A DNA stretch of 64,000 nucleotides from Przewalskia tangutica (Eukaryota > Streptophyta > Magnoliopsida > Solanales > Solanaceae), in NCBI GenBank assembly GCA_029844215.1, contig JAQGDG010000275.1:1-64000 (forward strand), read 5' to 3'. Both the position numbers and the translations under genes were made by a program. The notes below the pieces were generated by a model. The model saw nothing but the letters and a program-made list of their open reading frames with translations, was not told the origin of the DNA and searched no databases. The stretch's first letter is position 1. Each line of letters starts with the position of its first letter. Of the stretch, positions 37,601 through 50,094 are shown piece by piece.

Positions 37601-37959
37601 TCATGCCAAGTGCATAGCAAGTGTAGGCCAAGATCTTGCCAAGTGCACCCTAACCAACTAACACACAAAATATCCTACCTACTACTTGACAAAATTGTCA
37701 CCAAATCGCCCAAGCCAACCGCCCACACTCCATCAATGAGAGGTGACAAGTGTCGCCTCTCGCTGGTCCAAAATGTTTCGCCTCTAAAAATCCGCAAAAA
37801 TTAAAAATGACATAGCCGAAATTCCTCACGAAGTCGTGGAAAACGCTTCATTTAAAAAAGACTCTAAACGGTGTCAGGAACAAAATAAATTCGCCAAGCC
37901 ACTTTACACTTCAAAATTTTCTACGACGCCCTACGCATATACCGAAATACGGTATAACA
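34618..37959 (-). mobile_element. LTR A2 (5' LTR of A)
   Basis: The + strand begins 'tgtcacgactg' and ends 'ggtataaca'. Colinear with A1; the minus-strand TATA box is at 37565-37572. Differences from A1 are mostly 1-4 base indels. Confidence 0.9.
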
Positions 37960-37964
37960 TATAA

Positions 37965-38417
37965 TCTCTCCGTAGCCAAATCCATAGCTAGTAACAGGTC
38001 GCTTTGCAATCTATATTCATCGCTCCGGCCGTGGAACCAAGGTTCAACTATCATGGACGCAGAGAACCGCCGCCGCGGTTAAACTCACGCTAGTGACGCC
38101 GCAGAAATCCCCGAACGGCACTACCCTAGGTAATGATCGCCTGCGCCCTCTCAACCTCCGAACTCAACTCAGCCTCCTCGGCCGCTTGCCCTCCCGCCCG
38201 GTTGCTTCACGCGAGGCATAACGATAAGTGGAATGAATTTCGCCGAGGGTCCAACTTACAACATTTCTAAGGCACGATCTCAGAGTGAGAAGAATAGAAA
38301 CCAATCCTAAATATCCTATAGCCTCCTCGACATCGTGCGTGCACAACACACCGATAATCAAGACTTCATCGATACGGTCTCAGACACTTTCCGAGGATTA
38401 ATCGCTCGATACCACTT
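37965..38417 (-). mobile_element. Internal B1, primer-site-proximal part with leader
   Basis: The other side of internal B1, starting 'tctctccgtagccaaatcc' after the A target duplication. Reading on the minus strand: primer-binding site 'tggtatcgagcg' (38413-38402), a 198-bp leader with GTGCAC at 38339-38344 and CGATAATC at 38352-38359 (the opposite stem arm is mutated), and the gag-start ATG at 38219-38217. Joined to 27083-28745 it equals internal B2 in content and length. Confidence 0.75.
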
Positions 38418-41400
38418 TGTCACGACCCGATTCCGCCCGGATCGTGCCTTACCCCGCACCCTAGTGATACAACATCGAGTAATCACGAACATAAACAATA
38501 CAAGACATATTATGAAATATGAAACAATAACTGAGAAAACTTGCCTTTCGATATATATATAAATAACAACTTTTTCCAACATGAACAGCTTTAATCCTTT
38601 TACAAACCCCGCCACAACAAGATTACAGCACTTAAGAAATGATACGACAACAATGGCGGACAGGTTCCGCCATACCCTCAATGTAAACACCTACAACAAC
38701 AGGGACTATACCATCGATAAGCCTCCGAGAAACGGAGCTTTCCACACGCCAATCAGGACTCTAAGAGCGAGGATCAATGATCGTGTACTTTACCGCGCAG
38801 ATTTAACGCAGCCCTCAAGCGAGGTCAAGACAACAGTACCAAGTATGTGAAATCAAAATAAATATCAGAATGAAATCATAGTAGTCTATACAAAGCAGAG
38901 ACATGTATGATAACCAAACTACGCTTCACTATAAATAAGCAATATGTCAAGTCGTGACTCACGCCTCAAGTCATCACTCAATTTTACTAACGGGTCTCAC
39001 GCCCACAACATCAATCGTGCCCGTGGAATACCTTTCCTCACGCCAGCTTTATGATACACAAACACCAAGGAATACACATGAACACCGTGTCCCACCGTGT
39101 CCTAATAAAACAAGACAGGTAAGTACGAAGGCATAGCCGACTACTAACACCTACAGCACTCAACAAGGTCATAAACGTGTCATGATATCCGCTCAGACCG
39201 CCACATGATAAAAGCCGTCACCGCTCGCAGATCAAATGCGCGCGTTTAGCCTCGAACTCTCCGCAGCTCGCATAGGCCAACCTCATAGGCCCGCATGAGG
39301 TATAACCCCGCATCGAGGGTAGCTACTCCCAAGATCGCCCCGACTCGCACCGCACGGCCACAAAGACCGCATGACCACAAGCGGTCAGAACTAACCCGAA
39401 CTCCCGTAGTTCCGCATGGATCCTCGACCCGCATGAGGTATCCTCGAATCACGGTCCTGCATCACCGAAGTCTACCCCGCACGGAGGCAGCCTTAACCTC
39501 CTGACACAAGTCAAGGCGAGCGGTACAATACCAACATAACTACCGATAGTCAAACAACTTTAAGCGCAACAGGAAAACCCCTTTACACTAACATTACAAG
39601 ATACTAACACACGAGCATCCTAACATGTTTACTTCTCAAATCAACAAGAAAGTATTATAAGGCTATCACAAACCGATACAATCAAGTTATTCACACAAGG
39701 TGCTTTCTACTAACAAGTTCGTATCTAACCCCAAAGTACTTCACACATTAAATCTTTAAAAACTGCTTTTTCACATAAGTCACACAATACCCGTAGTATA
39801 AAATAGAGTGACTGGCCCTTTAAGAAAACTAAAACTCTTACCTTTGTAAAATCAAGTAACAACATTATTTCCCAAACGCCCAAGTTTGCCTAATTTCAAA
39901 TGTTCACGCTTTCTTATTTTAGAAAGGTTTCATGGTTCATAGCCTTATTCATTTAAGAATATAATTTTCTTTTAAACAACTGAGAAACATAAGACTTATA
40001 TGCGAGTAGGATATTCTTGTTTTATAACAATCTTATTACAAAGAACCATGATCTAGGAAATATCATTTTGTCTCATCTTAGCTTCTATGCAGATGGAAGT
40101 TGCATCGGTTTTATTAATACTTAATAAATCAAACATTTCCTTTATTTACGCCGTGGTTTGTCGATACACATTCCGATTTCAAATCAAGAAACATTCTTAA
40201 GCCGTTATACCTAACTTCCCATAAAGCTAGTATAACTCTTAAGTTTTCAAAAACCAAGTATCACTTCTTCTTTCAAAATGATTCAAAACTCTTTTGAAAT
40301 ACTTCAAGTTCTTTATTAGCACATAACAAGCCAGTTATAGTTCAAATCGCCACCTTTTAAAACCACATGTATTTTCTTACCAACATAAAGCCGTTATAAC
40401 TAACTTCCCATAAAGCCGTTATAACACTTTATGTTTTACACCAATCAAATACATTTAGTACATGACGCTCACCGCATTACATAGTTCACACACATATCAC
40501 GCTGTAAGAGATAGGAAGAGGTTCACATACCTCGCGACGAGTATCGACTAATAGCAAAACGCCCAAGTACTTCCAACCGCTTCGCTACTCCTTAAGCCAA
40601 GTAGAACGCGCCACACGTAGTACTTCAACCTATAAGGCCACAAGGCGCTTATTAACGTCAAGATCTTATCGTAGAACATTCTACGTAAAATTGCAAGATT
40701 TTCCCGCAACAACAGAAATCTCCTCCTCTAACTGGCCGCCACTAAGCCAACCAAGTGGGTTATACATCTAACCCGAACGGGTACAATTTACTCCACAAGA
40801 TTACTACACAAGTCTACTCAGAATACGCCCTATGTAATTACAGCTCTGGGCTTCTTCAGCTTAAGTCAAAAGACATTGCTAACTAACCACGCTCGCTTCT
40901 ATATATAGTATACTTCAACTATATATTCTAACAACATGTAATTTCCAATTACAATAGAGGACAAGATATTTACCTCGATAAGCCCATAATTATCCGAAGT
41001 TTAACGCCGCTCCCGAGCAAGGTTTAGCTCCAACTCCGGCGCCCAACCCGCTCCAAACCACCCTTAGAAGCTTCTAACCAACTTCTACATAACACTCCAA
41101 CTAACTATGGAGATTTTCCTGTGGTTTCGCCAGGATCGACTGAAAGTATAATAGTATTTCGGCTTTTCAGATAGGTATAACCTTAGAATACAACAAGGTA
41201 TACTACTAAGGTAATTGGGCATTATAACAATACTTTTGAGAGTATTTCTACACCACAAAGTGGGGTATTATACGAAAGCAACTAGCAGTGGGTACACTTC
41301 GCTAGCACCCTAGAGGGGTTGCTCTCGCCACAGGGGGAGGCCCTCGCCGAACTCAACACAAGTGAGGGAGAAGGAGAGCTTTCAAGACTTAGGCAAATTT

Positions 41401-42103
41401 ACGGACGGGTTCATCAAAGTGAGGGTATTTATACTACAAGCCAAGGCCAACCAATGGCCAAGATCTAGCCAAGTGTTACACAAGTGTAGGCCAAGATATG
41501 CCCAAGTGCCCCTAGTCCCTACTCCTTAAAACCTCACAAATATCTACCAAAAATATCTACCACTGACACCCCAAATCGCCCAAGTCGCCCACCTTGCCCA
41601 CCAACGCAGGTGCTGCCGCCTCTCGCTGGTCCAAAATGTTCGCCTCTAAAAATCCGCAAAAATAAGAAAAGACATAGCCGAATTTTCCTCGCAAGTTATG
41701 TAAAACGCTTCATTTAAAAACGACTATAACCTAAGTGTCAGGCACAAATGCCATTCTATTAAGCCACCTAGGCGGGGTGACACGTGTCACCCTCCTATTG
41801 GCCCAAAATAAAACATCTTCCAAAATATCCACAATGGCCAAAATCTCAAAACAAAGCTGGCCCCACAAAACCAGAATTTCTCCCGTGGCCCCACGTGACC
41901 TTTTCCAAAATAAAATTCCATAATTTCTAATATTCCAGAAGTCCGACACCAAACTGGGAATCCAATTCCCATTAACGAACCTTTTTCCTTCACAAAACCT
42001 AAACTTTTCCGTGGAAAAATCGCCTCTTTCTTCCTTTCCAATCTTTCTGTCAGATTCTCGCACGCACGCCCTCGCATACATACTCGGAACTACGGGTATA
42101 ACA
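38418..42103 (-). mobile_element. LTR B2 (middle LTR of composite B)
   Basis: Full-length LTR (3686 bp) shared by both internal regions: a primer-binding site lies on its left side (38402-38413) and a polypurine tract on its right (42104-42113 on the + strand). Inverted TATA box at 41426-41433. It has the B-type U3 extension with both G-boxes. No target-site duplication separates it from its neighbours, as expected for a tandem junction. Confidence 0.88.
41775..41792. promoter_or_regulatory. 18-bp palindrome with G-box, LTR B2
   Basis: GGGTGACACGTGTCACCC, identical to the copies in B1 and B3. The second CACGTG is at 41892-41897. Confidence 0.65.
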
Positions 42104-44222
42104 TTCTTCCTTAGAAACATTCGTCCCAATGTTCCTTCTAAGTCTCAAAACAACGCGCGCCAAGATAGTCTTCACTACTATACTTACGAAACAATCCGCC
42201 ATACCGCCACGTAAATACCGCGCAACATACTTATATCCAAGTCTACGAGGAAACACCTCTAACATCACCACAAATACCTCTTCCCGGGTTAAAAATATAC
42301 TTCTTTAGTCATCGATACCACTTTTGTCACTTTGTCGCGAGCCTTGTTCGACGACCCAACAAATGGTACCGTCGCCATGATCCTCGAGGCACGCCTACGC
42401 CCTTCTCGTGACGTGCCATACGAGAGCCACGGTCGGTCTGTTTCGCAGAGGCTCGCCTCTTTATACGCCACTCAACATAACAATACGAAGACCGGACGAT
42501 CGCTTCCTAAGTCTGACGACAATTGCTAACATATAGGAAACCCGCCTATTCTTCACATTAACTCAAAAGCCCAAAGTAACTCTGCTAAGTTCCTTCGCTT
42601 CAAAACTCGCCACACCGTCCGGTGGTACTTTCAAGAAGACCGACCGCCAACTCGAACTCTAAGCGCCGCCGATTATCCGCACGATTCCTCCGAGCCGCCG
42701 TAACTTCTTCTAGACGAGCTTTACCCTATCCACCATCCGCCGGAACAAGCTCGAACCAACTATCTCAACCTTGCCAACATCGAACCAATCGACGCAACCT
42801 ACACTTCGCCCCTACAAGGCTTCGTAAGGCGACATCCAACACCGAAATGGTAGCTTAAACGCCTCCTCCACAGAGACAACAATCTCACAACTACCCCGAA
42901 ATCCACACACCGCCCGAGGCGACGCGATTCGAGACTCACCAGTCCTTAACCTTGCTCGTAAAACTTCCAAACAAAACAGCCGTAACTGGCTCCACCGTCG
43001 CCATAAGGTGCGTAGGCACCCCGTAGCCTTACAACCTTCGATAAAACAACATCGCCGAGTGAACGGTCCCGACCAAGAACACGACGGTTGCCCCATCGAC
43101 TGTGCATCGTCGAACGCAACCACTAACTCGCACGCCGTTAACTAAACTTGGGCCTAACACCCTCGTGACTCACCACCCGGCGACCACCACGAACCGACCC
43201 CACCAACAAACATGGTCGCTGGTCGACTCGCGCAGACGCCTCAACTCGACCCACTCGCAGAAACACTCGCTTCCCTGGCCCGAACAACTTTTCTAATCAC
43301 GCTACTAAAACCTAGCGCTCTTCTTAGCTCAACTACCCCCTTTCATTCCACACTACTCGTGACTTATCACACAATATCTCACATGCACTAAGCACTGAGC
43401 AAGGATCAAACATAACACTACACCTTTACTCGAGACGGCCTTACCTCTAAGGTCTCCACGTATAACACTCTAAGGCTCACACCTTCTCTATCCCCAAAAT
43501 CTTACTCTGCTAACCCACCATGATTTCTAATCACAACTAACACACCGCTATCGTAACATAGCACTTAAGGTATACTCACCTTGAAAGTTACCAAGGACTC
43601 ACGCCCGCCCTCTCCCCGCCGCCCTGGTTAACCCGCCGATCTCACGCTTTTTCGCTGTACATAAGCCCGCATACGTGCCATGCTCAAGCCCAATCAAGAA
43701 TTACTCTTGCACAACCCTCTTAGGTAGTCATCAAGACTCGTGGTACATCAGATAATCTCCGTAGCCAAATCCATAGCTAGTAATGTGGTCGCCTTTGCAA
43801 TCTATATTCATCGCTCCTGGCCGTGGAACCAAGCGTTCAACTATCATGGACGCAGAGGAATCGCCGCCGCCGCGGTTAAACTCACAAGCAGCGACGCCGC
43901 AGAAATCCCCGAACGAAGCACTACCCTAGGTAATGATCGGGCCTCGCCCTCTCAACCCTCAACTCAACTCAGCCTCCTCGGCCGCTTGCCTCCCGGGCCC
44001 GCTTGCCTACGCGGAGGCATAACGATAAGTGGAATGAATTTCGCCAGGGTCCAACTTACAACACAGCCTCTAAGGCACGGCCTCAGAGTGAGAAGAATAG
44101 AAACCAATCCTAAATATCCTATAGCCTCCTCGATTATCGTGGTGCACAACACACCGATAATCAAGACTTCATCGATACGGTTCAGAGACACTTTCCGAGG
44201 ATTAATCGCTCGATACCACTTT
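42104..44222 (-). pseudogene. Internal B2: uninterrupted internal region of composite B
   Basis: 2119 bp read on the minus strand: primer-binding site (44219-44208), leader with the stem-loop (GATTATCG 44132-44139, CGATAATC 44155-44162, GTGCAC 44142-44147), and a gag-start ATG at 44020-44018 opening an MPPRRQAGPGGKRP reading. A segment without recognised domain and an integrase relic (MSPYEAL at 42832-42812, preceded by a GSCEIVVSVEEAFKLPF reading) follow. The inverted repeat (42114-42133) and purine tract come last. It carries the same 340-bp deletion relative to A and E as internal B1. RT and RNase H are absent. Confidence 0.7.
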
Positions 44223-47200
44223 TGTCACGACCGATTCCGGCCCGTGATCGTGCCTTACCCCGCACCCTAGTGATACAACATCGAGTAATCACTGAACATA
44301 AACAATACAAGACATATTATGAAATATGAAACAATAACTGAGAAAACTTGCCTTTCGACATATATATATAAATAACAACTTTTTCCAACATGAACAGCTT
44401 TAATCCTTTTACAAACCCCGCCACAACAAGATTTCATGCACTTCTAAGAAATGATACGATAACAATGGCGACAGGCCCCGCCATACCCTCGAATGTAAAC
44501 ACCTACAACAACAGGGACTATACCATCGATAAGCCTCCGAGAAACGGAGCTTTCCCACACGCCGAATCAGGACCCTAAGAGCGAGGATCAATGACTGTGT
44601 ACCTTTACTCGCAGATGAACGCATCCCCGGCGAGGTCAAGATAACAGTACCAAGTATGTGAAATCAAAATAAATATTGTAAATGAAATCATAGTAGTCTA
44701 TACAAAGCAGAGACATGTATGATAACCAAACTACAGCTTCACCATAAATAAGCAATATGTCAAGTCGTGACTCACGCCAAGTCATCACTCAATTTTACCA
44801 ACGGGTCTCACGCCCACAACATCAATCGTGCCCGTGGAATACCTTTCTCATCGCCAGCTTTATGATACACAAACACCAAGGAATACACATGAACACCGTG
44901 TCCCACTCGTGTCCTAATAAAACAAGACAGGTAAGTACGTAAGGCATAGCCGACTACTAACACCTACGCATCAACAAGGTCATAAACGTGTCATGATATC
45001 CGCCTGCATCGCCACATGATAAAAGTCGTCACCGCTCGCAGATCAAACGTGCTGCTTTAGCCCCGAACTTCCGCAGCTCGCATAGGCCAACCTCATAGGC
45101 CCGCATGAGGTATAACCCCGCATCGACGAGGGTAGCTACTCCCAAGATCGCCCCGCACTCGCACCGCACGGCCACAAAGACCGCATGACCACGCGGCCGT
45201 GAACTAACCTCGAACTCCCGTGAGTTCCGCATGGATCCTCGACCCGCATGAGGTATCCTCAATCACGGTCCTGCATCACCTCGAAGCCTACCCCGCACGG
45301 AGGGCAATTAACCTCCGACACAAGTCAAGGCGAGTGGTACAATACCAACATAACTACCGATAGTCAAACAACTTTAAGCGCAATGGCGGAAAACCCTTTA
45401 CACTAACGCTACAAGATACTAACACACGAGCATCCTAACATGTTTACTTCTCAAATCAACAAGAAAGTATTATAAGGCTATCACAAACCGATACAATCAA
45501 GTTATTCACACAAGGTGCTTTACTAACAAGTTCGTATCTAACCCCAAAGTACTTCACACATTAAATCTTTAAAAGATCTGTTTCTTTCACATAAGTCACA
45601 CAATACCCGTAGTATAAAATAGAGTGACCGTCCTTTTAAGAAAACCAAAACTCTTACCTTTGTAAAATCAAGTAACAACATTATTTCCCAAACGTCCAAG
45701 TTTGCCTAATTTCAAATGTTCACGTTTCTTATTTTAGAAAGGTTTCGTGGTTCATAGCCTTATTCATTTAAGAATATAATTTTCTTTTAAACAATCTGAG
45801 AAACATAAGCCTTATATGTGAGTAGGATATTCTTGTTTTATAACAATCTTATTACAGCAACCATGATCTAGGAAATATCATTTTGTCTCATCTTAGCTTC
45901 TATGCAGATGGAAGTTTCTACTGGTTTTATTAATACTAAATAAATCAAACATTTCCCTTTATTTACGCTGCTGTGGTTTGTCGATACACATTCTGATTTC
46001 CGAAATCAGTAAAACATTCTTAAGCCGTTATACCTAACTTCCCATAAAGCTAGTATAACTCTTAAGTTTTCAAAACCAAGTATTACTTCTTTCAAAATGA
46101 TTCAAAACTCTTTGAAATACTTCAAGTTCTTTATTAGCACATAACAAGCCGCTTATAGTTCAAATCGCCACCTTTAAAACCACATGTATTTTCTTACCAA
46201 CATAAAGCCGTTATAACCAACTTCCCATAAAGCCGTTATAACACTTTATGTTTTACACCAATCAAATACATTTAGTACATGTACGTCTACCGTACTACAT
46301 AGTTCACACACATATCATGCTAGAAGAGATAGGAAGAGGTTCACATACCTCGCGACGAGTATCGACTAATAGCAAAACGCTCCAAGTACTTCCAACTGTC
46401 GGCTACTCCTTAAGCCAAGTAGAACGCGCCACACGTAGTACTTCAACCTATAAGGCCACAAGGCGCTTATTAACATCAAGATCTTATCGTAGAACATTCT
46501 ACGTAAAATTCGCAAAGACTCTCCCCGCAACAGAAATCTCCTCCTCTCTAACTGGCCGCTACCAAGCCAACCAGTGGGTTATACATCTAACCCGAACGGT
46601 ACAATTTACTCCACAAGATTACTACACAAGTTCATCAGAATACACCCCATGTAATTACAGTCAGCTTCTGTGCTTAAGTCAAAAGACATTGCTAACTAAC
46701 CACGCTCGCTTCTATATATAGTATACTTCAACTATATATTCTAACAACATGTAATTTCCAATTACAATAGAGGACAAGATATTTACCTCGATAAGCCCAT
46801 AATTATCCGAAGTTTAATGTCGCCCCGAGCAAGGTTTAGCTCCAACTCCGGCGCCCAACCCGCCTCCAACCACCCATAGAAGTTCTAACCAACTTCTACA
46901 TAACACTCCAACTAACTATGGAGATTTTCCTTAGTGGTTTTGCCAGGACCGATTTGAAAGTATAATAGTATTTCCGGCTTTTCAGATAGTATAACCTTAG
47001 AATACAACAAGGTATACTACTAAGGTAATTTGGGCATTATAACAATACTTTGAGAGTATTTCTACACCACAAAGGGGGTATTATACTAAAGCAACTAGGC
47101 TGGAGTGGGTACACTTTGCTAGCACCCCTAGAGTGGGGTTGCTCGCCACAGCTGGGAGGCCCTCGCCGAACTCAACACAAGGGGAGGGAGAAGGAGAGCT

Positions 47201-47526
47201 TTCAAGACTTAGGAAAATTTATGGATGAAGAAGTTCATCAAAGGGAGGGGTATTTATACTACAAGCCAAGGCCAACCAATGGCCAAGATCTAGCCAAGTG
47301 CTACACAAGTGTAGGGCCAAGATATGCCCAAGTGCCCCCTAGTCCCTACTCCTTAAAACCCTCACAAATATCTACCAAAAATATCTACCACTTGACACCC
47401 CAAATCGTCCAAGTGCCGCCCACCTTGCCCACCAATGAGAGGGTGCCAAGTGCCGCCCTCTCGTTGGTCCAAAATGTTCCGTCTCTCGGAAAAATCCGCA
47501 AAAATAAGAAAAGACATAGCCGGAAT
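44223..47526 (-). mobile_element. LTR B3, left part (split by C)
   Basis: Starts 'tgtcacgaccg' and follows B1 and B2 colinearly to 'agccggaat' at 47526, where element C is inserted. It resumes at 57048. Inverted TATA box at 47251-47258. An open frame of 193 codons (47050-47631, +) spans the B3/C junction and is therefore an accident. Confidence 0.9.
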
Positions 47527-49892
47527 TGTTATACCCCGTATTTTCCAGAGTATGTACGTAAGGGAATACGTACGTACAAAAGTTTAGCCTTAAAGATAGG
47601 CCAAGTTCGAAATTTGTACACAACTCGCTAAAAGAATCGTTTTCCGACGAAACGCTTTCCATTACTTTTCGAGAGAAAATTCCGCTATGTCATTGAGTAT
47701 TTTTATGGATTTTTCCGAGAGACGAACATTTTGATCAACGGAGGGCGACACTTGTCACCCTCCAATTGGTGGACTTGACACGCAATAGGGCCGATTGGGT
47801 TGGCTTCTTTGTCTTGGAGTTGGTAGGATATTTTGTGTGCAAGCTGGCCAAGGACACTTGCCTAAATCCTCACCCTACACTTGCCTTGCACTTGTCTTAA
47901 TCTTCGCCATTGGTTGGCCACTTCTGACCTATAAATACCCTTAAGATGAAGAGTTCTTCATCCACAAATCTTCCAAGTCTTGAAAATCCTCCCTCCCTTT
48001 GTGAGCTTTTCGTCCAACACCCCTTCCTCCCCTCATGAGTTTGGCCGAGGCCTAACCCCTAGCCTAGCCGAAATCTACCCTCCCTTGGTAGAAAAGTTGT
48101 CTTCTAGTATCGTTATAATGCCCAAAATACCCTAGCCCAAATCCCTTAGTCTTTGGTAGAAGTTGTGAAGAACTTCTAAGGTTTCTTGAGCTACCGGCGC
48201 ATAACTTAGAGCTAAACCTTGCTCAGCGCGACTTTATCTAGGATATTATTGGGCTTACCGAGGTAATAATCCTAACCTCTTTGAATTGAATACTTACTGT
48301 TGTAGTATTAGAACAAGTATTAGATACTTAGAAGAATATCACGTAAAAGAATTGAACTATTACCACAAAGAGAAGGTTTTAAAAGAAGAATAATCACATC
48401 AGACTACATAGGACTGCTTTCACAAGAGACTTACATAGCTCACTGCAGGGTTGTCAGCCCGACTTACCGTAGAATTATGAACCTCTGCTTAGAATGACCT
48501 CGTGAGTAGTCTTTGATAGATATCTGTGACTATTATAGGTCGACTCTCGCACGCGACATATTCAACTTCAAGTGGTTTTCACGGTATGTATGTGATTCTT
48601 CCTAAAGCATGATATTTTACAATATATAGTACTAGACGCATACGTGTTAAGCCCGATAATACTTATGGTAATGCCTCACGCTTAAGCTCGATAATACTTA
48701 TGGTAATGCCTCACGCTTAAGCCCAATAACAAAGAATCAAAACATTTTCAAAAGAATATCGATCACTTTTAATGTAAGATAAATACTTAGTTTTTAAACA
48801 AAGCTTAAGAGTTATACTAGCTTTACGGGAAGTTAGGTATAACAACTTAAGAAAGATAAAAAGGAACTGCTTACTTGTTTGTTTATAAAAGCCTTGTATT
48901 GATTGCTAAGTGTAGTAGATTGTTTGATAAATAGACATGTTATGACGCTCGTGTTAGTGTCTTGTAATGCCGCGGTAAAGGGTCATTCTTGCGGCTTACG
49001 CTGCTAACCGTAAGTCCATTGTATCGTTATTGTATCACCTACCCTCGATCGTTATACCGCGGCTTGCCTTGACGCGGTCTATACGCCTATGCGGTTCATG
49101 AGACTACGCGAGCAGCCGTATGCTCCGTGATTGATCATTCCGGCGCTTAGCCTCGACGCGGGATTCCCTACGCGTCCGCTGAGACTACGCGGTCTTCGAG
49201 GCTACGCGGGCTGCGGAGCCTAGGCGGATGCCGGGTCGCCCCTCGATGCGAAATATCTCACGCGGTCCGCGCGTGACCGATGCGGCCGCGGAAGTCCGTG
49301 ACTAGGCACGCACGATACTATGGGCGATCGCCTTGCTTCGATCATTCGCGCCTAGAATAGACTGCTACGCTTTTCCTATCACGTTGTTGTTTGTGATGTG
49401 GCACTATGTGCAATTGAACCGATTGTATTTGTGAAAAGGTTTTGAATACTCGATTTCATTTAAGTACTTTATAGTTTCACATACTTGGTACTGGTAGATC
49501 GACCTCCTTCTGGGCCGCGCTCATGCCGCAGGTAAGGGCAAGGTGTGCTAGATCCACATCCCAGGATCTTTGCGCTGTGTCGTGAGCTCCATCTTCTCCG
49601 AGGCTCTACTTTGGGTATGATCTCCCGTATTGTAGATAGTTTTGTATAGCCAGTGGTATGGCGGGCCCCGTCCCGCCATAGTTGTTTACTTCTAGAGGTC
49701 TGTAGTACTATTGTACTTGGGATGTAATCGCAAAACTTGAGTTATTTATATTATGCCGAAAGGCAAGCTTTTCATCGATAAACTGTGGTCTTACTTTATA
49801 AATCGCTTCGCCTTGTTTTATATTCCGCCGTTACTCGATGTATGACTACTGGTGCCCTGCAGGCACTACCACGCCCCGAACGGGTCGTGACA
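47527..49892 (+). mobile_element. C 5' LTR
   Basis: Starts TGTTATACCCCG and ends 'cgggtcgtgaca'. The TATA box TATAAATA is at 47930-47937, preceded by 'ggccattggttggcc'-like promoter sequence. Three direct repeats of about 35 bp with 'aatacttatggtaatgcctc' lie at 48646-48730. A 'tatggcgggccccgtcccgcc' hairpin-like block is near 49660-49680. Colinear with 54696-57042 and, inverted, with solo LTR F. Confidence 0.9.
48640..48730. repeat. 35-bp direct repeats in C LTR
   Basis: Two full and one partial unit of 'cgataatacttatggtaatg' plus 'cctcacgcttaagc'. Repeated in the 3' LTR at 55800-55885, and in diverged form in F near 15715-15780. Confidence 0.75.
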
Positions 49893-50094
49893 AAAGTGGT
49901 ATCGCAGCGCTAATCTCTGAAAGTGTCTACTGCACCGTATCAGATCTAGTAGTCTTGATTATCGTGTTGCGCACCACGCCAATAATCGTGAGGCTATAGG
50001 ATATTTAGGATTGGTTTCATTCTTCTCATTCCGAGATCGTGCTTTAGAGTCGTGTTATAGGTCGACCTCTAACGTATTCCTTCCCCGTACGCTT
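49893..50094 (+). promoter_or_regulatory. C primer-binding site, leader and stem-loop
   Basis: 'tggtatcgcagc' at 49897-49908 differs slightly from the usual initiator-Met tRNA site TGGTATCAGAGC. The 202-bp leader aligns with those of A, B, E and D12. The stem is GATTAT (49957-49962) with ATAATC (49982-49987); the loop holds TGCGCA (49968-49973), again six bases and self-complementary. The gag ATG follows at 50095. Confidence 0.75.

Larger units (their letters stand above)
28741..37964 (-). mobile_element. Element A: complete non-autonomous retrotransposon nested in composite B
   Basis: Two LTRs (28746-32107, 3362 bp; 34618-37959, 3342 bp) flank a 2510-bp internal region. The flanks are GATAA (28741-28745) and TATAA (37960-37964), agreeing at four of five bases. 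The unoccupied site in internal B2 reads 'cagataatctccg' near 43749-43761, which confirms the insertion point. The internal region keeps primer-binding site, leader, gag-start ATG, integrase relic and polypurine tract, with no RT or RNase H. Its relatives are E (same internal layout) and B (same LTR superfamily). Confidence 0.88.

Noticed and set aside
43740..44270. 176-codon + strand open frame
   Set aside because: It is antisense to the leader and gag start of internal B2 and runs into LTR B3; no domain or conservation in frame with A or B1.
46248..46721. 157-codon + strand open frame in LTR B3, with a shorter version in B1 (25470-25742) and A1 (30728-31000)
   Set aside because: The shared MLEEIGRGSHTSRR reading lies in LTR sequence opposite to the direction of transcription and diverges by frame after a few dozen codons. 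Repeated LTR homology explains it, though it is the most consistent of the LTR frames.
47050..47631. 193-codon open frame
   Set aside because: It crosses the junction between LTR B3 and element C, so it cannot be an ancestral gene.
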